A stretch of DNA of 64,000 bases. Origin: Gigaspora margarita (Eukaryota > Glomeromycota > Glomeromycetes > Diversisporales > Gigasporaceae). Below the pieces are notes generated by a model. The model searched no databases, had not been told where the DNA came from, and worked only from the letters and a program-made list of their open reading frames with translations. Below are positions 1 through 10,266 of this stretch, one piece after another. Positions within the stretch are counted from its first letter, which is position 1. The number at the start of each line of letters is the position of its first letter. The stretch covers positions 256,678-320,677 of the forward strand of contig WTPW01000703.1 of the NCBI GenBank assembly GCA_009809945.1, given 5' to 3'. Both the position numbers and the translations under genes were made by a program.

Positions 1-199
1 ATGTGCATTGCATAATCTTACTTTAAAGTTTAAAAAAAAAAAAAAATTAGTTAACTAAACAAGATTATTGGTACGGAGAAAAAGGTATTTTTAGCAGGAA
101 TTTTATGAATATGTAAAAAAAAACTTTAACTATAGATTAAAGTATGGAAATAATGTTCCACAGTCCTAATGTTTACCCTAATTTCTCCGCCAATTTTAT

Positions 200-1000
200 T
201 ATCAGTGCTAAAATTTACCAGGAACGTAGTACAATGTATGGTTTACTGGAGAGTTATTTCAATACAAACTTTCTCAACTACATGCAGTAATAGCAAATAA
301 ATTTTACAGTAAATCCTGATAGAAATCGCGGCTGTTAATTCCAATAAAACTAACTCAACGCATACTGCATGTACCACAATAGCTCGTAAGTTTCATAACA
401 AAAAATTTTTACAATAATTTCTGATAGGATTTATGCCTATATTTCCGATACAAACTAACTAAACCTTAACCATATAATGTCTATATCACCACAATAGTCA
501 GTAAGTTCTGCAGCAAAATTTTTTACAGCAAACATGATAGTAATTTCAATACAAAAACTAATTCAATCTTAATCGCATAATGTGCAACACAATTATCATT
601 ATTTTTTATAGCAAACTTGTTTACGGTAAATTATAATATTGTAGAATTCACAACTGTAATTCCAGCACAAAATGTGTATCATGATAGCAAGTTTCATAGT
701 AAAATTCTCATAATAGATCATGATAGAATTTACGACTATAATTCAACACAGCTTTAATTGCATACTGTGTATCACTATAGTTGTTTGTAATTTTTTTGTA
801 ACAAATTTTTTACAATAAGTTATGAGAATAATTTCAATACATACATATGCCACCGCAACCTAACTTAACCACATATTGTGTCATCGTGATAGCTCATAAG
901 CTTTGTAATAGAATTTTACAGTAAATCAAATAGAAATTATGACAATTTCAATACAATCTAACTCAAGAATTAAAAAAAAATAATAAAGAATCTTAAATAA
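200..1000. repeat. Degenerate tandem array, about 105-140 bp units
   Basis: About seven diverged units follow one another. Each carries, in order, a TGTRTCACNATAGC-like block, GTAAGTTTCATARCAAAATTTT, ACAGTAAATCATGATAG, and AATTTCAATACAAACTAACTCAA-like text (shown here as consensus fragments). Restarts are visible near 245, 370, 485, 575, 670, 770 and 870. No unit has a sustained reading frame. It looks like an old minisatellite or satellite fragment; I do not recognise the family. Confidence 0.6.
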
Positions 1001-1416
1001 ATGGTCTTATAATTCATTTAAGAATGCGAGATGTTTGTTACTTTTGATTATTTAAGCTTGAGTAAAATAAATTCAGTGGCTCCACCTTTCGAGACGTAGT
1101 GACGTGAGAATTGTCTCGCCATCGGTATCATACCATAATTTACCGCGCCCAATACTATATATTAACGGTGCCAAGACAAGTCTAAATACATTGTTTGTAG
1201 AAAAGGGAAATAAACAAACAAGAGCAGCGAAATGCCAGGGCAGAAACTGGTTTAGGTTACAGGGCGAAGCTACATGTGAATAAACAAACATTGGCAGCTG
1301 AATGCCAAGGGCATAAACTAGTTTCAACTATAGGCGGTGCGTGCCACATGATCCGCGTCATTTCGGGCATTCCCGACGCCAACCTGTACCACAACCGGAC
1401 CATTTTTCTTATAGGA
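1001..1416. other. GC-richer non-coding stretch with a 67-bp tandem duplication
   Basis: This stretch has more G and C than its surroundings. From about 1209 two adjacent copies of a roughly 67-bp block can be read, each starting AATAAACAAAC and containing a TGCCARGGCANAAACT-like block (second copy from about 1276). Short reading frames on the minus strand here lie across the duplication and show no domain. I see no gene. Confidence 0.45.
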
Positions 1417-1578
1417 TAGCAGTAGCAAAATAGCACTATTATTATCATGATAACAATATAACCAAATCTAAATTGTTATATTTTATTATATATGTCTATA
1501 AAATTAAAATAAACCAAGTTCGATCAAATTTAGTTATGTGGTTGTCATGATAATACTAGTGCTATTTTACTACTGCTA
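1417..1578. mobile_element. Small fold-back MITE, 162 bp
   Basis: The two ends are near-perfect inverted repeats of about 37 bp: the left starts TAGCAGTAGCAAAATAGCAC and the right is its complement, ending CTACTGCTA. The middle is AT-rich and non-coding. A target-site duplication is not clear, so the superfamily cannot be given. Confidence 0.6.
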
Positions 1579-1901
1579 AAATCCGGTAGCTCTGCTATAA
1601 AGCAATAAATAGAATTTGTGTTAGTGAATATGACGATAAAATATAAAACTTTGCTTGATCGAAATATAACGTGCTCACGTGATGATTAAGAAAGTCGGGA
1701 TCATAGATTGAATCAAATTTATATATGACGAATATGTTCATAGTTGAGCCACATGCAGTCACCGATTAATGATTAAAGTAATGATTAGGATGTAATGAGA
1801 TGAGTCAAAATATTATATTTAAATAAAGAGTAAAAATAAAAAATCAAATGTGCTTTTTCTCAAGGATATACATATCTCGGTATGGTAGGGCCATCATTAT
1901 T

Positions 1902-1980
1902 GCAGTTTAAAAGTGCTTTGCAGTTTAAAAGTGCTTTGCAGTTTAAAAGTGCTTTGCAGTTTAAAAGTGCTTTGCAGTTT
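1902..1980. repeat. 18-bp tandem repeat, about 4.4 copies
   Basis: The unit GCAGTTTAAAAGTGCTTT repeats four times without change and is followed by a partial copy. Identity between units suggests recent slippage or expansion. Confidence 0.95.
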
Positions 1981-2588
1981 TGAGTAAACTAGTTAGTAAA
2001 AAGTTACTGATTGACCTGCAACAGCATGTGCGTGCATACTTATATAGCATTATTTTTTTATTAAATAGTATTAAAATTTTATGCTTATAAATTAGTTAAA
2101 TATTATAAATTATTTATATTAATTTTGCTAATTTTAATAATATTTAGTTGCCAACTCGATCAATTAATCGATTAATCGATTTTCGATTTGAAATAATAGG
2201 TCAGGTGATCTGCACCTTTTGGAGGTCGCCCTAGGCATAACGAAATAATCCTGACTAAAATTCACATGTTTATCTGTACAGTAACGATAAAGCAAACCTT
2301 GTGGTTTTACGCATATGTTGCGCATGAGCCTCCAAGTTCTTAAATACCCTAGATCGATTGAATCTCCTAGCAATCATACGCAATCACAATAATACTCGTA
2401 CCCAACAAAAACTAAACCATTTACGTAACGTTAATGAACACAACTTAAAGGGTTAGACAATAATTGATCTACATAAATCACTGATCTCGCAATAATTATC
2501 GCTTAGTCACTTCATTAACAATCTCTCCAAAGTACACAACTGTGAACTTACGTATTTAAAAGATAATTGCGCTAATATTAGTATCGGT
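1981..2588. other. AT-rich region upstream of the dioxygenase gene
   Basis: Non-coding sequence leads to the start codon of the oxygenase gene. An ATCGATTA-type short repeat lies at about 2156-2186. The last 200 bp presumably hold the promoter and 5' leader, but I see no clear TATA box at a fixed distance from the start codon. Confidence 0.4.
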
Positions 2589-4456
2589 ATGCCTGATCAA
2601 AGGAATATCGAAAAAAGTCCAGAAGGAGTCGTTATTCTCGATTACAATGACATTTTGACAAATGTTGACGTTTCAGATGCTATCGAGGTGAGTGTAAGTA
2701 ATACATTATAAAGAATAATATTTAATAATAATTTTATATTTTATATCGTAATAGGAAGCATTTGGAACTCATCCACATTGTCTTGGTATTATATTAATAA
2801 AACACTTACCGAAAGATTATTCTGAAAAACGTACTCGTTTATTACGTTTGGCATCTGTATTCGCAACTTTACCCGAAGACATAAAAAATAAGACAGTACA
2901 CAAAGAAAGTTTGTATAGTTTTGGATGGAGCTGCGGCAAAGAAGTTATGGGTGGGAAACTTGGTAATTGTCTTAGCGAACATCATACTGAGTTTTAAGAA
3001 CGATTCAAAAATAGGTTTAAACATTATAATTTTTTTTTTAGGTTTAAAGGCCGTGTGCTATGGCCGCGATTTATTATGAGTTATAGTGACGTAGTATTTG
3101 TTACATGAATGAGGATACAACTAGCCACACGTGCACTTTTGGTGCCTAATTTAAGTAGTCCGCCTAGAGGTTCTACACTAGCTGCCATACCTACAACCCA
3201 ACTACGGGAATTGTCTATTTAAACCCTCTGGTTCATGATCCTCCTATTACCTCCTAACTTGGGACTTGCCAAACGGGTTCTTGTGGGTTTTTTCCGGTTC
3301 CCTGGATTTGCGATGTAGTACATCATTGCGCCCGCGAGCTCCCATTCGAGATGGTGGAACCAAGGTTAAAGGTTTTTTGCACCCAACCGATCATAAGCCA
3401 CAATTACCAAACACAGATTTTAACTCCAAAACGTCGCCAGTGGGATTCGAACTGTCAATCTGCCGCTTGGGGGGTGACACCTTGACCACTTCTCTAAGGC
3501 GCCACACCCTTGTTTAAACATTATAATTTATGGTTTGTAATAGATTATTTGAAAGGATCGTATTACGCAAATCCAAAATACGACATTCCTAATGCAACTC
3601 CAAAAAAAAATTCGAATTTCCAATGTATTGTCATCCTAATATTTGGCCGAAAGATGACCTACCAGAATTTGAGCATGCTTTCAAAGATTTAGGATGCTTT
3701 ATTATGGATGTTGCTAAACTATTGGCTAGAGCTTGTGACATCTTTGGTTTGTCTTCTTTTTGTAATATTTGTTTATTAAATTTTTATTATCTTTACAAAT
3801 TTTCCGTATTGACTAATAAAATTTTTATAAAGTATCTTCAAGATTACCAAGTGCAAAGCAAAATTACCTTGAAAAGATTATTATGGAATCACATACTACA
3901 AAAGCTCGACTATTGCATTATTTTCCGACACAATTAAAAGATGATAAAGCAACTAGAGATAGTGATGGGATTAAAGATTCTTGGTGTGGATGGCATGTGG
4001 ATCATTCATCAATTACAGGTTTAATTCACACATCAATATAACTTATCAGTATACATTATTCGCGTCATTTAAATAAATTATTTTTATATTGTATTAGGAT
4101 TAACTTCTGCAATGTATCTAAATGAATCCGATTCGACATTTCCTGAAGTTCAATGTCCAGATCCATCGTCTGGACTTTATATAAAAACCAAATCTAAGAA
4201 AACTGTTAAAGTTTCAATACCAAAAGATTATTTGTTATTTCAATTAGGGGAAGCAATGCAATTGGCTTCTGGAAATAATTTATTAGCAACCTCTCATATG
4301 GTTAAAGGGATTTCGTCAAATGTTAAGAGTGAAATGCCAATCAATGTTATTTCTAGAAATACTTTTGCAGTGTTAATGCAACCACCTTTGGATGAAATGG
4401 TAGGGGATATTACATTTGCGGATTTCTCTAGAGAAGTACTTCAGAGTCATTATTGA
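2589..4456 (+). CDS. 2-oxoglutarate/Fe(II)-dependent dioxygenase-like protein (isopenicillin N synthase-like fold), five exons, one frameshift
   Basis: Predicted join: 2589-2687, 2755-2962, 3544-3746, 3833-4018, 4098-4456, with GT...AG introns and consistent phases; about 351 residues once the shift is allowed. Visible motifs: WHVDH gives the HxD iron ligands (about His225, Asp227); TSHMVKG supplies the distal His (about 299); SRNTFAVLMQP supplies the 2-oxoglutarate-binding Arg (about 319). The GSYYANPKYD and HYFP stretches also suit this family. Members are usually soluble oxidoreductases that couple 2-oxoglutarate decarboxylation to substrate oxidation; the substrate here is unknown. Intron 2 (2963-3543) is enlarged by a SINE. 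In exon 3 the nine-A run at 3602-3610 is one base short of keeping the frame, so the gene is either a recent pseudogene or a homopolymer error. The other four exons are clean, which favours a working gene. A second donor at 2694 could add two residues to exon 1. Confidence 0.85.
3033..3511 (-). mobile_element. tRNA-derived SINE in antisense orientation inside intron 2 of the dioxygenase gene
   Basis: An 18-bp direct repeat, GTTTAAACATTATAATTT, flanks the insert exactly (3015-3032 and 3512-3529). Read on the minus strand, the element begins with a tRNA-like head containing an A box (TTAGAGAAGTGG) and a B box (AGTTCGAATCC), continues with about 390 bp of unique body, and ends in an A tail seen here as the T run at 3030-3039. 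Head, body, A tail and long target-site duplication together define a SINE moved by LINE machinery. The head looks most like tRNA-Leu or tRNA-Ser (inference). Confidence 0.92.
3443..3497 (-). promoter_or_regulatory. Internal RNA polymerase III promoter (A and B boxes) of the intronic SINE
   Basis: The A box is at 3486-3497 and the B box at 3443-3453, both on the minus strand and 32 bp apart, which is normal tRNA-gene spacing. The B box has AGTTCGAATCC against the consensus GGTTCGANNCC. Transcription would run antisense to the host gene. Confidence 0.8.
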
Positions 4457-5127
4457 TCGTTTTAAAATTATTGTGAGGTAAGTTATATCTATATATTACT
4501 TACTATAATATATTAGATCTAAAACAAAAGTTTATGATACTGTACAGAGTGTACAAATATAATTAAGGCGGCAAATCCCAAGACTCTGAGTACAATAATG
4601 ATGTTTGTTCTTCGTCAGTTTAAAACTTAAAAGATGGATACGTATTGCTTTTATATATTTCAACTAAATGATCAATCATATGTTGAGAAAATGCCTCTCT
4701 GGCATTTCTTCTCGATCATATTACAATAAGATATATATCTACATTCATTTAGCCATCACGTCTTTTTTAAAATTCATGATATTATATTTAAAAGTAACAG
4801 TCCTTATCTCGTTAATTCGACAGTATTTTGTTAACATATTTTAAATTAATTATTCTTTAAGCAATTGATTTGATACTTATTATGCTTTTTATTATTTGAA
4901 GGCTTTTGTTGCATGTGAAAAGTTGTTTTAGTGATAATTAGTGATATTAATACGTTACTGATTAAATTTTCAAGCTCTATTATACCAATTATTTCGCGTG
5001 ACAGTAGTCACAGCTAACTGCATTGATATGAAGATATTTGCATATAAGGATATGGATACGCGCTACTCCACTGATAATAGATACAGTAAAACGTTTTTAT
5101 TTTATAATTTATTTTTGAAATAGATAT
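4457..5127. other. AT-rich region downstream of the dioxygenase gene
   Basis: Presumed 3' untranslated and intergenic sequence. A short imperfect hairpin (GAGAAAATGCCTCTCTGGCA region, about 4684-4715) is the only structure I noticed. No coding frame and no clear repeat. Confidence 0.35.
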
Positions 5128-5270
5128 AAGCATTATACAGTTGAAGCTCCCTATATTAAAACTGATAACCTGTCAAATTTAAAAATAATGAATTCACCGA
5201 GTCTGTTTCTCCTATATAAATCTAATGCATAGTTTATAATACTTTCAAACCTGATGAATATTAATACATA
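5128..5270. mobile_element. Fragment of a pogo/Tigger-like element end
   Basis: The segment starts TACAGTTGAAGCTCCCTATA and contains ACTGATAACCTGTCAAAT, a CGAGTCTGTTTCTCC-like block and TACTTTCAAACCTGAT. These match, in the same order, the terminal part of the larger element ending at 41519 (AACCTGTCAAATCTGAT, AAGTCCATTTCTGTT, TTTTCAAATCTGATA). No matching right end is visible nearby. Confidence 0.5.
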
Positions 5271-5968
5271 ATATAACTAAATATTAAATTTGTGAAAAGT
5301 CATGCATTAATATAATATTATTAGTGATTCAAACTGATGAAGTTTTCATGACTCAGCTATGCTGTTAAATTGGTTCACCTTCTTTAACCAAAATTATTGA
5401 TTGAAAGTTATATAAAATAAATACTTATAATTATTTAAATAATTTTAATTTTAGAATTAACAAATGATTAGTATATTAAATTTGTCAAAAAGTAAAATAG
5501 TTGATAAAAATTATAAAAAAATAACCTCTTGATACATAATTTTATATTTGACAAATTTGTATTAGAATTAATTATTATAATTAGCTAGCTAATAAACTTA
5601 TAATGCTAGTAATTTATATTAAACTATTTTAATTAATTTAAATTATTATAACTTTTTTAAAAGTATTTTTACAAAAATCTGACTAGTAGCTTTATAAAAA
5701 AAAACATACTTCAAAAAACCTTTTGTATAAAAAGTTGATGTATTTTAAACATTGCTATTATTTTATATGTAATTACTATATTTTTAATTTCAAATGACTG
5801 TAATTTTTACAATAATAAAATTTTAAAAGTCAAACTGATATTTTTGTTTTTCATGATAAGCTCCATTATAAAGTACGTTTTTACATAATCTATATAAAAT
5901 TTCTTATGTAATTATACAGGACTTTTATTAAAACTTATAAATATGTTGTAGATTTATGTAATTATTTA
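5271..5968. other. AT-rich intergenic sequence
   Basis: No coding frame, no inverted repeat of note and no recognisable element; long A- and T-rich runs only. Confidence 0.4.
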
Positions 5969-6084
5969 TATAAATAGGGAATTGCTATTTCCACCATGGC
6001 ATTTTGCTATTTCCGCCATGGTTACACGAGATTTTCTATTTTTAGAATTAAAATAATATATCTAATTCTACTTCTAACTTTAAT

Positions 6085-6107
6085 CCTAACCCTAACCCTA
6101 ACCCTAA
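6085..6107. repeat. Interstitial telomere-like (CCCTAA)n tract
   Basis: Nearly four uninterrupted copies of the CCCTAA hexamer; the complementary TTAGGG tract is in the opposite arm at about 8624-8639. Because both copies sit at matching positions of an inverted repeat, they belong to the element rather than to a chromosome end. Confidence 0.85.
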
Positions 6108-7056
6108 AACTAATAAGTAAACTTTCTTTGGCTTCTAATTAAAAGTTGTAGAGCTCATTTCCCTGATTCTAATAGTAGTTAAATCATCAAAATCGGCCCA
6201 GTGGATCCCAAGAGAACATAAGGATCGGCAAATTCACTGTTACACAAAGCTAAAAAAGGCGTCAAACGAAAAATCATAATTTGCCAGAATTTTATTATGA
6301 TAATTGGCTTTGGGCTCTTAAGTAAAGTTATTCTTTGGCTCAAAAAAATGCTAGTTTCTTAAGACGCATTTTATTGTTTTCTTAGTAAAAATTTTCATTA
6401 CGATAAAAAAAACATTTCAAAACGTATGCAAAAAAAAAACAAATCTAAGTTAGAAAAAAGCCGTCAACGAAAATCGTGATTTGCGCAGAATTTTATTATC
6501 ACAATTGACTTTTGGTTCTTAAGTAAAGTTGTTCTTTGGCTCAAAAAATGCTAGTTTCTTAAGGCAAGTTTTATTATTTTCTTAGTAAAATTTTTCACTA
6601 CAATAAAAAAACGTTTCAAAATGTATGTAAAGAAAATAAATAGTTTGTGTAACAGTGAATTTGCCGATCCTTATGTTCTCTTCTTTGATCCCAAGTATCT
6701 TGGGATCCACCAGGCCATTTTGATGATTTAACTACTATTAGAATCAGAAAAATGAGCTCTACAACTTTTAATTAAAGCCAAAGAAAGTTTACTTATTAGT
6801 TTTAGGTAGGGTACGGAATCGGGCTGGGCCACCTGGGCCCGAACCTGGCCTGCACTGCAAAATTTCTGGGTTGGGCCTATATTTTTAAACCCGTAATTAT
6901 AGTGGGCCAGGCCCATGCCAAGCCCACTAAAATACTAGGCTGGGCCAGGCTTTATAAAAAAAGTCCGCAAACCCCAAAAAGCCCATTGAAATAAGTCACA
7001 TATCATCTCATTACTTCATAATTAGATCATTATTACATTATCGTTATCAAACTATT

Positions 7057-7517
7057 CATATGGGCTGATTTAAGTCATTTATAAGTAGGGCTTATTTTTT
7101 TAAAAATTTAAAGACTAAATAACTTTTGATCTACTGGTCCGTTTTGAATGATTTTGCTACCAAAATGTTCGTCTCTTTGAGACGATTCCAACGAGCCCAA
7201 AATCATCAAAATCCAATCACAGGATCGCGAGATAATGTGCTGTCAAATAGTGACGCACCTAGAGAATGAGATTGATGGGTTGGACTATGTCCAACCCATC
7301 AATCCTACACTCTAGATGCGTCACTATTTGACAGCACATTATCTCGCGATCCTGTGATTGGATTTTGATGATTTTGGGCTCGTTGGAATCGTCTCAAAGA
7401 GACGAACATTTTGGTAGCAAAATCATTCAAAACGGACTAGTAGATCAAAAGTTATTTAGCCTTAAAGTTTTAAAAAAAATAAGCTCTACTTATAAATGAC
7501 TTAAATCAGCCTATATG
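7057..7517. repeat. Near-perfect 460-bp palindrome carrying two module copies
   Basis: The left arm starts CATATGGGCTGATTTAAG and the right arm ends with its near complement. Each arm contains the core module: GATCTACTGGTCCGTTTTGA, then ACCAAAATGTTCGTCTC, then the hairpin TCGTCTCTTTGAGACGA. The centre is a short hairpin around GGGTTGGACTATGTCCAACC. There is no frame. Confidence 0.85.
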
Positions 7518-7758
7518 TACTAAACAATATTCCGAATTCCCATTACTACATTACTTGTAAACCTACCTCATTCTTGGTAATCGATTTATTCTGGCTAGGA
7601 CATATATAAAGGATCGCTTTATGTAATGAAAAGGGATAACCTTAACTTTCAAAAACTTACTTTATAATGATGCGATTAAATATCATGATAAAAAATATGA
7701 ATTATTCGATTTTTTGAATTTTTCAATTTCCGCCAAAAATTTCTAAAGATTCCCTATT

Positions 7759-7981
7759 TAGGCCGCTTGAAGTAAAACTTTCATTTAACATTACCCCCCA
7801 ACCCTGAGCTCACCTCTAAAATTAAACAAATAGAGGTGACAAATTAGGTCGGCACGGTGATCGGAATTTTTCAGTTATAAACAGGATTTTTCTGTTTATT
7901 TTTTATGTTTAATTTTTTCCCCTCCTCCAGTGAATACGAAAAAAAATAACGTTAAACAAAATTTCAACTGCAAGCGGCCTA
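7759..7981. mobile_element. Small MITE with 11-bp perfect TIRs
   Basis: Terminal repeats TAGGCCGCTTG and CAAGCGGCCTA bound a 223-bp non-coding segment, and related end sequences (AACGTTAAAC next to a pyrimidine-rich block) recur at 7935-7980 and about 8150-8205, suggesting a second, partly decayed copy. A TA duplication is possible. Confidence 0.5.
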
Positions 7982-8993
7982 TGCATTAAAAAATTTTTAA
8001 ATAAATTTTTATATTTGAATGCTAATTAGATTATATAAAACTTTAAATTAATTTGCTCAATAAAACTAATTTAGGTTATTTGAACCTGATTTAGGTTCAT
8101 TTGAACCTCATTTAATTTTAATGTTTGTTTAATTTTTTCCCCGCCCCCCGTACAAATTTCAAAAAAATAACGTTAAACGAAACTTAACTACAAATAGCCT
8201 TAATACTAGTTTTCTGGTATATATCTATGATTATATTAGATTTGCTATAATAAATTTTCTAGTTCTTAATTGTACTCCCATAAGTTTTGAATAAAGAAGT
8301 CACTTGTTTGCTATTTTCGAATTCTACAAATTGATAGAATTTGAAAATAACCTTAAACATTCAAATTAACCAGGCTGTTTGTAAAATTTGTGCTCATATA
8401 ATAGAGAACCTTATAATATGTATCAAGAGAGTACAACTTTAATTTTATTGGTTCCATATATGCGGGCCAATGGGCTGGGTTGGGCCTCCTTGAAGCCTGG
8501 TAGGGCCTGACCCAGGCCTGGCCCGCTTAGTTATAATCAGGTTTAGGCACATGCTGGGTTTAAACATCTTTTTATCGGGCTTATGAAAACCCGGCCTGAC
8601 CCGGCCCATTCCGGACCCTAGTTTTAGGGTTAGGGTTAAAGATAAAGTTAGAATATAATTTTATAATATATTATATTAATTCTAAAAATAGAAAATATTG
8701 TGTAACCATGGTGAAAATAGCAAAATACCATGGTGGAAATAGCAATTCCCTATAAATATATATCATATTTTATAATAATATATAATTAGTAACATGCAAA
8801 TTATTTAAATATTATTAATGCAAGGATTAAATTTTAATGTTTAAAATGGATTGGAAAAATTTTTTTAACATGCAAAACATTTTTACTTACTACACTAAAT
8901 CCAATTACTTAATCACTTTTGAGAATAGTTAAATAAATTAAATTATCTTTATATAAATATAAATAAAATTTAAATACTAAATAAAATCATATA

Positions 8994-10088
8994 CAGTCAT
9001 CCTCCCCTATAATCACACAGTTGGGCACGCCCAAATATGTGATTATAAAAAGGTGTGACTTTATAAAAGTACTCTATATAAGCACAAATTATAATTAATA
9101 TAAAAAAAGTGATTTAGTCGAGGTATTTTAAAATTTTTATATATGATTGTAGATAGTTTCTACATATAAACGTTACGATTTTAATAATTAAATCAACTTT
9201 TATGCAATAAGTAAAGTTGTTTGGAAGAATAAAATACACCTACCATTAAATTTTTTTGCAAATCTGACAACTTTTTATTAGTATTTTTTTCATTTTATGT
9301 ATCTACGAATATAGCTAAAAAATTTGTAATTTTTTTTTATAGGAACGTAAACGAAAAAATATATTAATAAAATATCAACCGATTTACATAAAAATTTTAT
9401 GATAGGTGTATTTTGTTCTTCTGAACAACTTTTCTTATTGCATTAAAATCGATTCACTTAGTATTATTTTGACTTTTATATATAGCAACGATCAACGATC
9501 GTATATAAAAATTTTTTAAAAAATTTTTATATACGATCGTTGATCGTTGCTATATATAAAAGTCAAAATAATACTAAGTGAATCGATTTTAATGCAATAA
9601 GAAAAGTTGTTCAGAAGAACAAAATACACCTATCATAAAATTTTTATGTAAATCGGTTGATATTTTATTAATATATTTTTTCGTTTACGTTCCTATAAAA
9701 AAAAATTACAAATTTTTTAGCTATATTCGTAGATACGTAAAATGAAAAAAAATACTAATAAAAAGTTATCAGATTTGCATAAAAATTTAATGTTAGGTGT
9801 ATTTTATTCTTCCAAACAACTTTACTTATTGCATAAAAGTTGATTTAATTATTAAAATCGTAACTTTTATATGTAGAAACTATCTACGATCATATATAAA
9901 TGTGATTGTGAAGAAGTAAATTTATTATTAAAATCGGCCAACAATTTCTAAAAAAAATGTGATAGTGATTATAATATTATTGTGACTGTATGGAGGTGTT
10001 TTTAATATAAAAAAACAGTATCATGTTTTTGGTGTGATTATATAGAGTTTGTGACTATATGGGAGGTGATTATATGGAAGGACAACTG
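8994..10088. mobile_element. Pogo/mariner-like palindromic element, family B copy 1
   Basis: Ends CAGTCATCCTCCCCTATAAT and the complement of CAGTTGTCCTTCCATATAAT are flanked by TA on both sides. The two halves are complementary over almost their whole length, with the centre near 9517, so the element is a 1.1 kb fold-back. The CAGTNGTCC terminus and TA target are typical of pogo/Tigger and related Tc1/mariner groups. No transposase is encoded. Confidence 0.88.
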
Positions 10089-10266
10089 TATAAAGATTAA
10101 TTAAAATTTTATAAAAATTCTAATAAGTTTACATAGAACTTATAATTCTATATAAAATTTTCTGACATATATATGCAACTACATAAAGTTTATAAAAAAA
10201 GTACTTTTGATATCTTTAAAATTACTATATACTATAGTTTCTAAAAATCTTGCTTCTATAAAAAGC

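Larger units (their letters stand above)
6807..8620. mobile_element. hAT-like non-autonomous element B', 1.8 kb, inserted in element A
   Basis: Ends are TAGGGTACGGAATCGGGC and the complement of TAGGGTCCGGAATGGGCC. Subterminal sequence is rich in GGGCCNGGC-type repeats, standing out from the AT-rich surroundings. The 8-bp duplication GTTTTAGG (6799-6806, 8621-8628) is exact, and closing the gap restores the right arm of element A. Inside are a 460-bp palindrome (7057-7517) and a small MITE (7759-7981). No transposase frame. Confidence 0.88.
5977..8750. mobile_element. TIR element A with telomere-like repeats in its arms, split by a second element
   Basis: Ends are inverted repeats beginning GGGAATTGCTATTTCCACCA. 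Homology between the two arms continues for about 130 bp at each end and, inward, for a further 100 bp. An 8-bp duplication TATAAATA flanks it (5969-5976, 8751-8758). Removing the hAT-like insertion at 6807-8620 leaves about 950 bp. Both arms carry a short (CCCTAA)n tract. The core holds a copy of the palindromic module described at 26605. No coding capacity. The 8-bp duplication suggests hAT, but the GGG terminus is not typical, so the superfamily is open. Confidence 0.85.

Noticed and set aside
1073-1448. Two overlapping minus-strand frames (84 and 63 codons)
   Set aside because: They lie over a 67-bp tandem duplication and have no domain or start context.
3443-3497. Functional tRNA gene
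   Set aside because: A and B boxes are present but the acceptor and anticodon stems do not close, and the unit is part of a SINE with a target duplication.
6085-6107. True telomere or chromosome end
   Set aside because: Only four hexamers, mirrored in both arms of a transposon.
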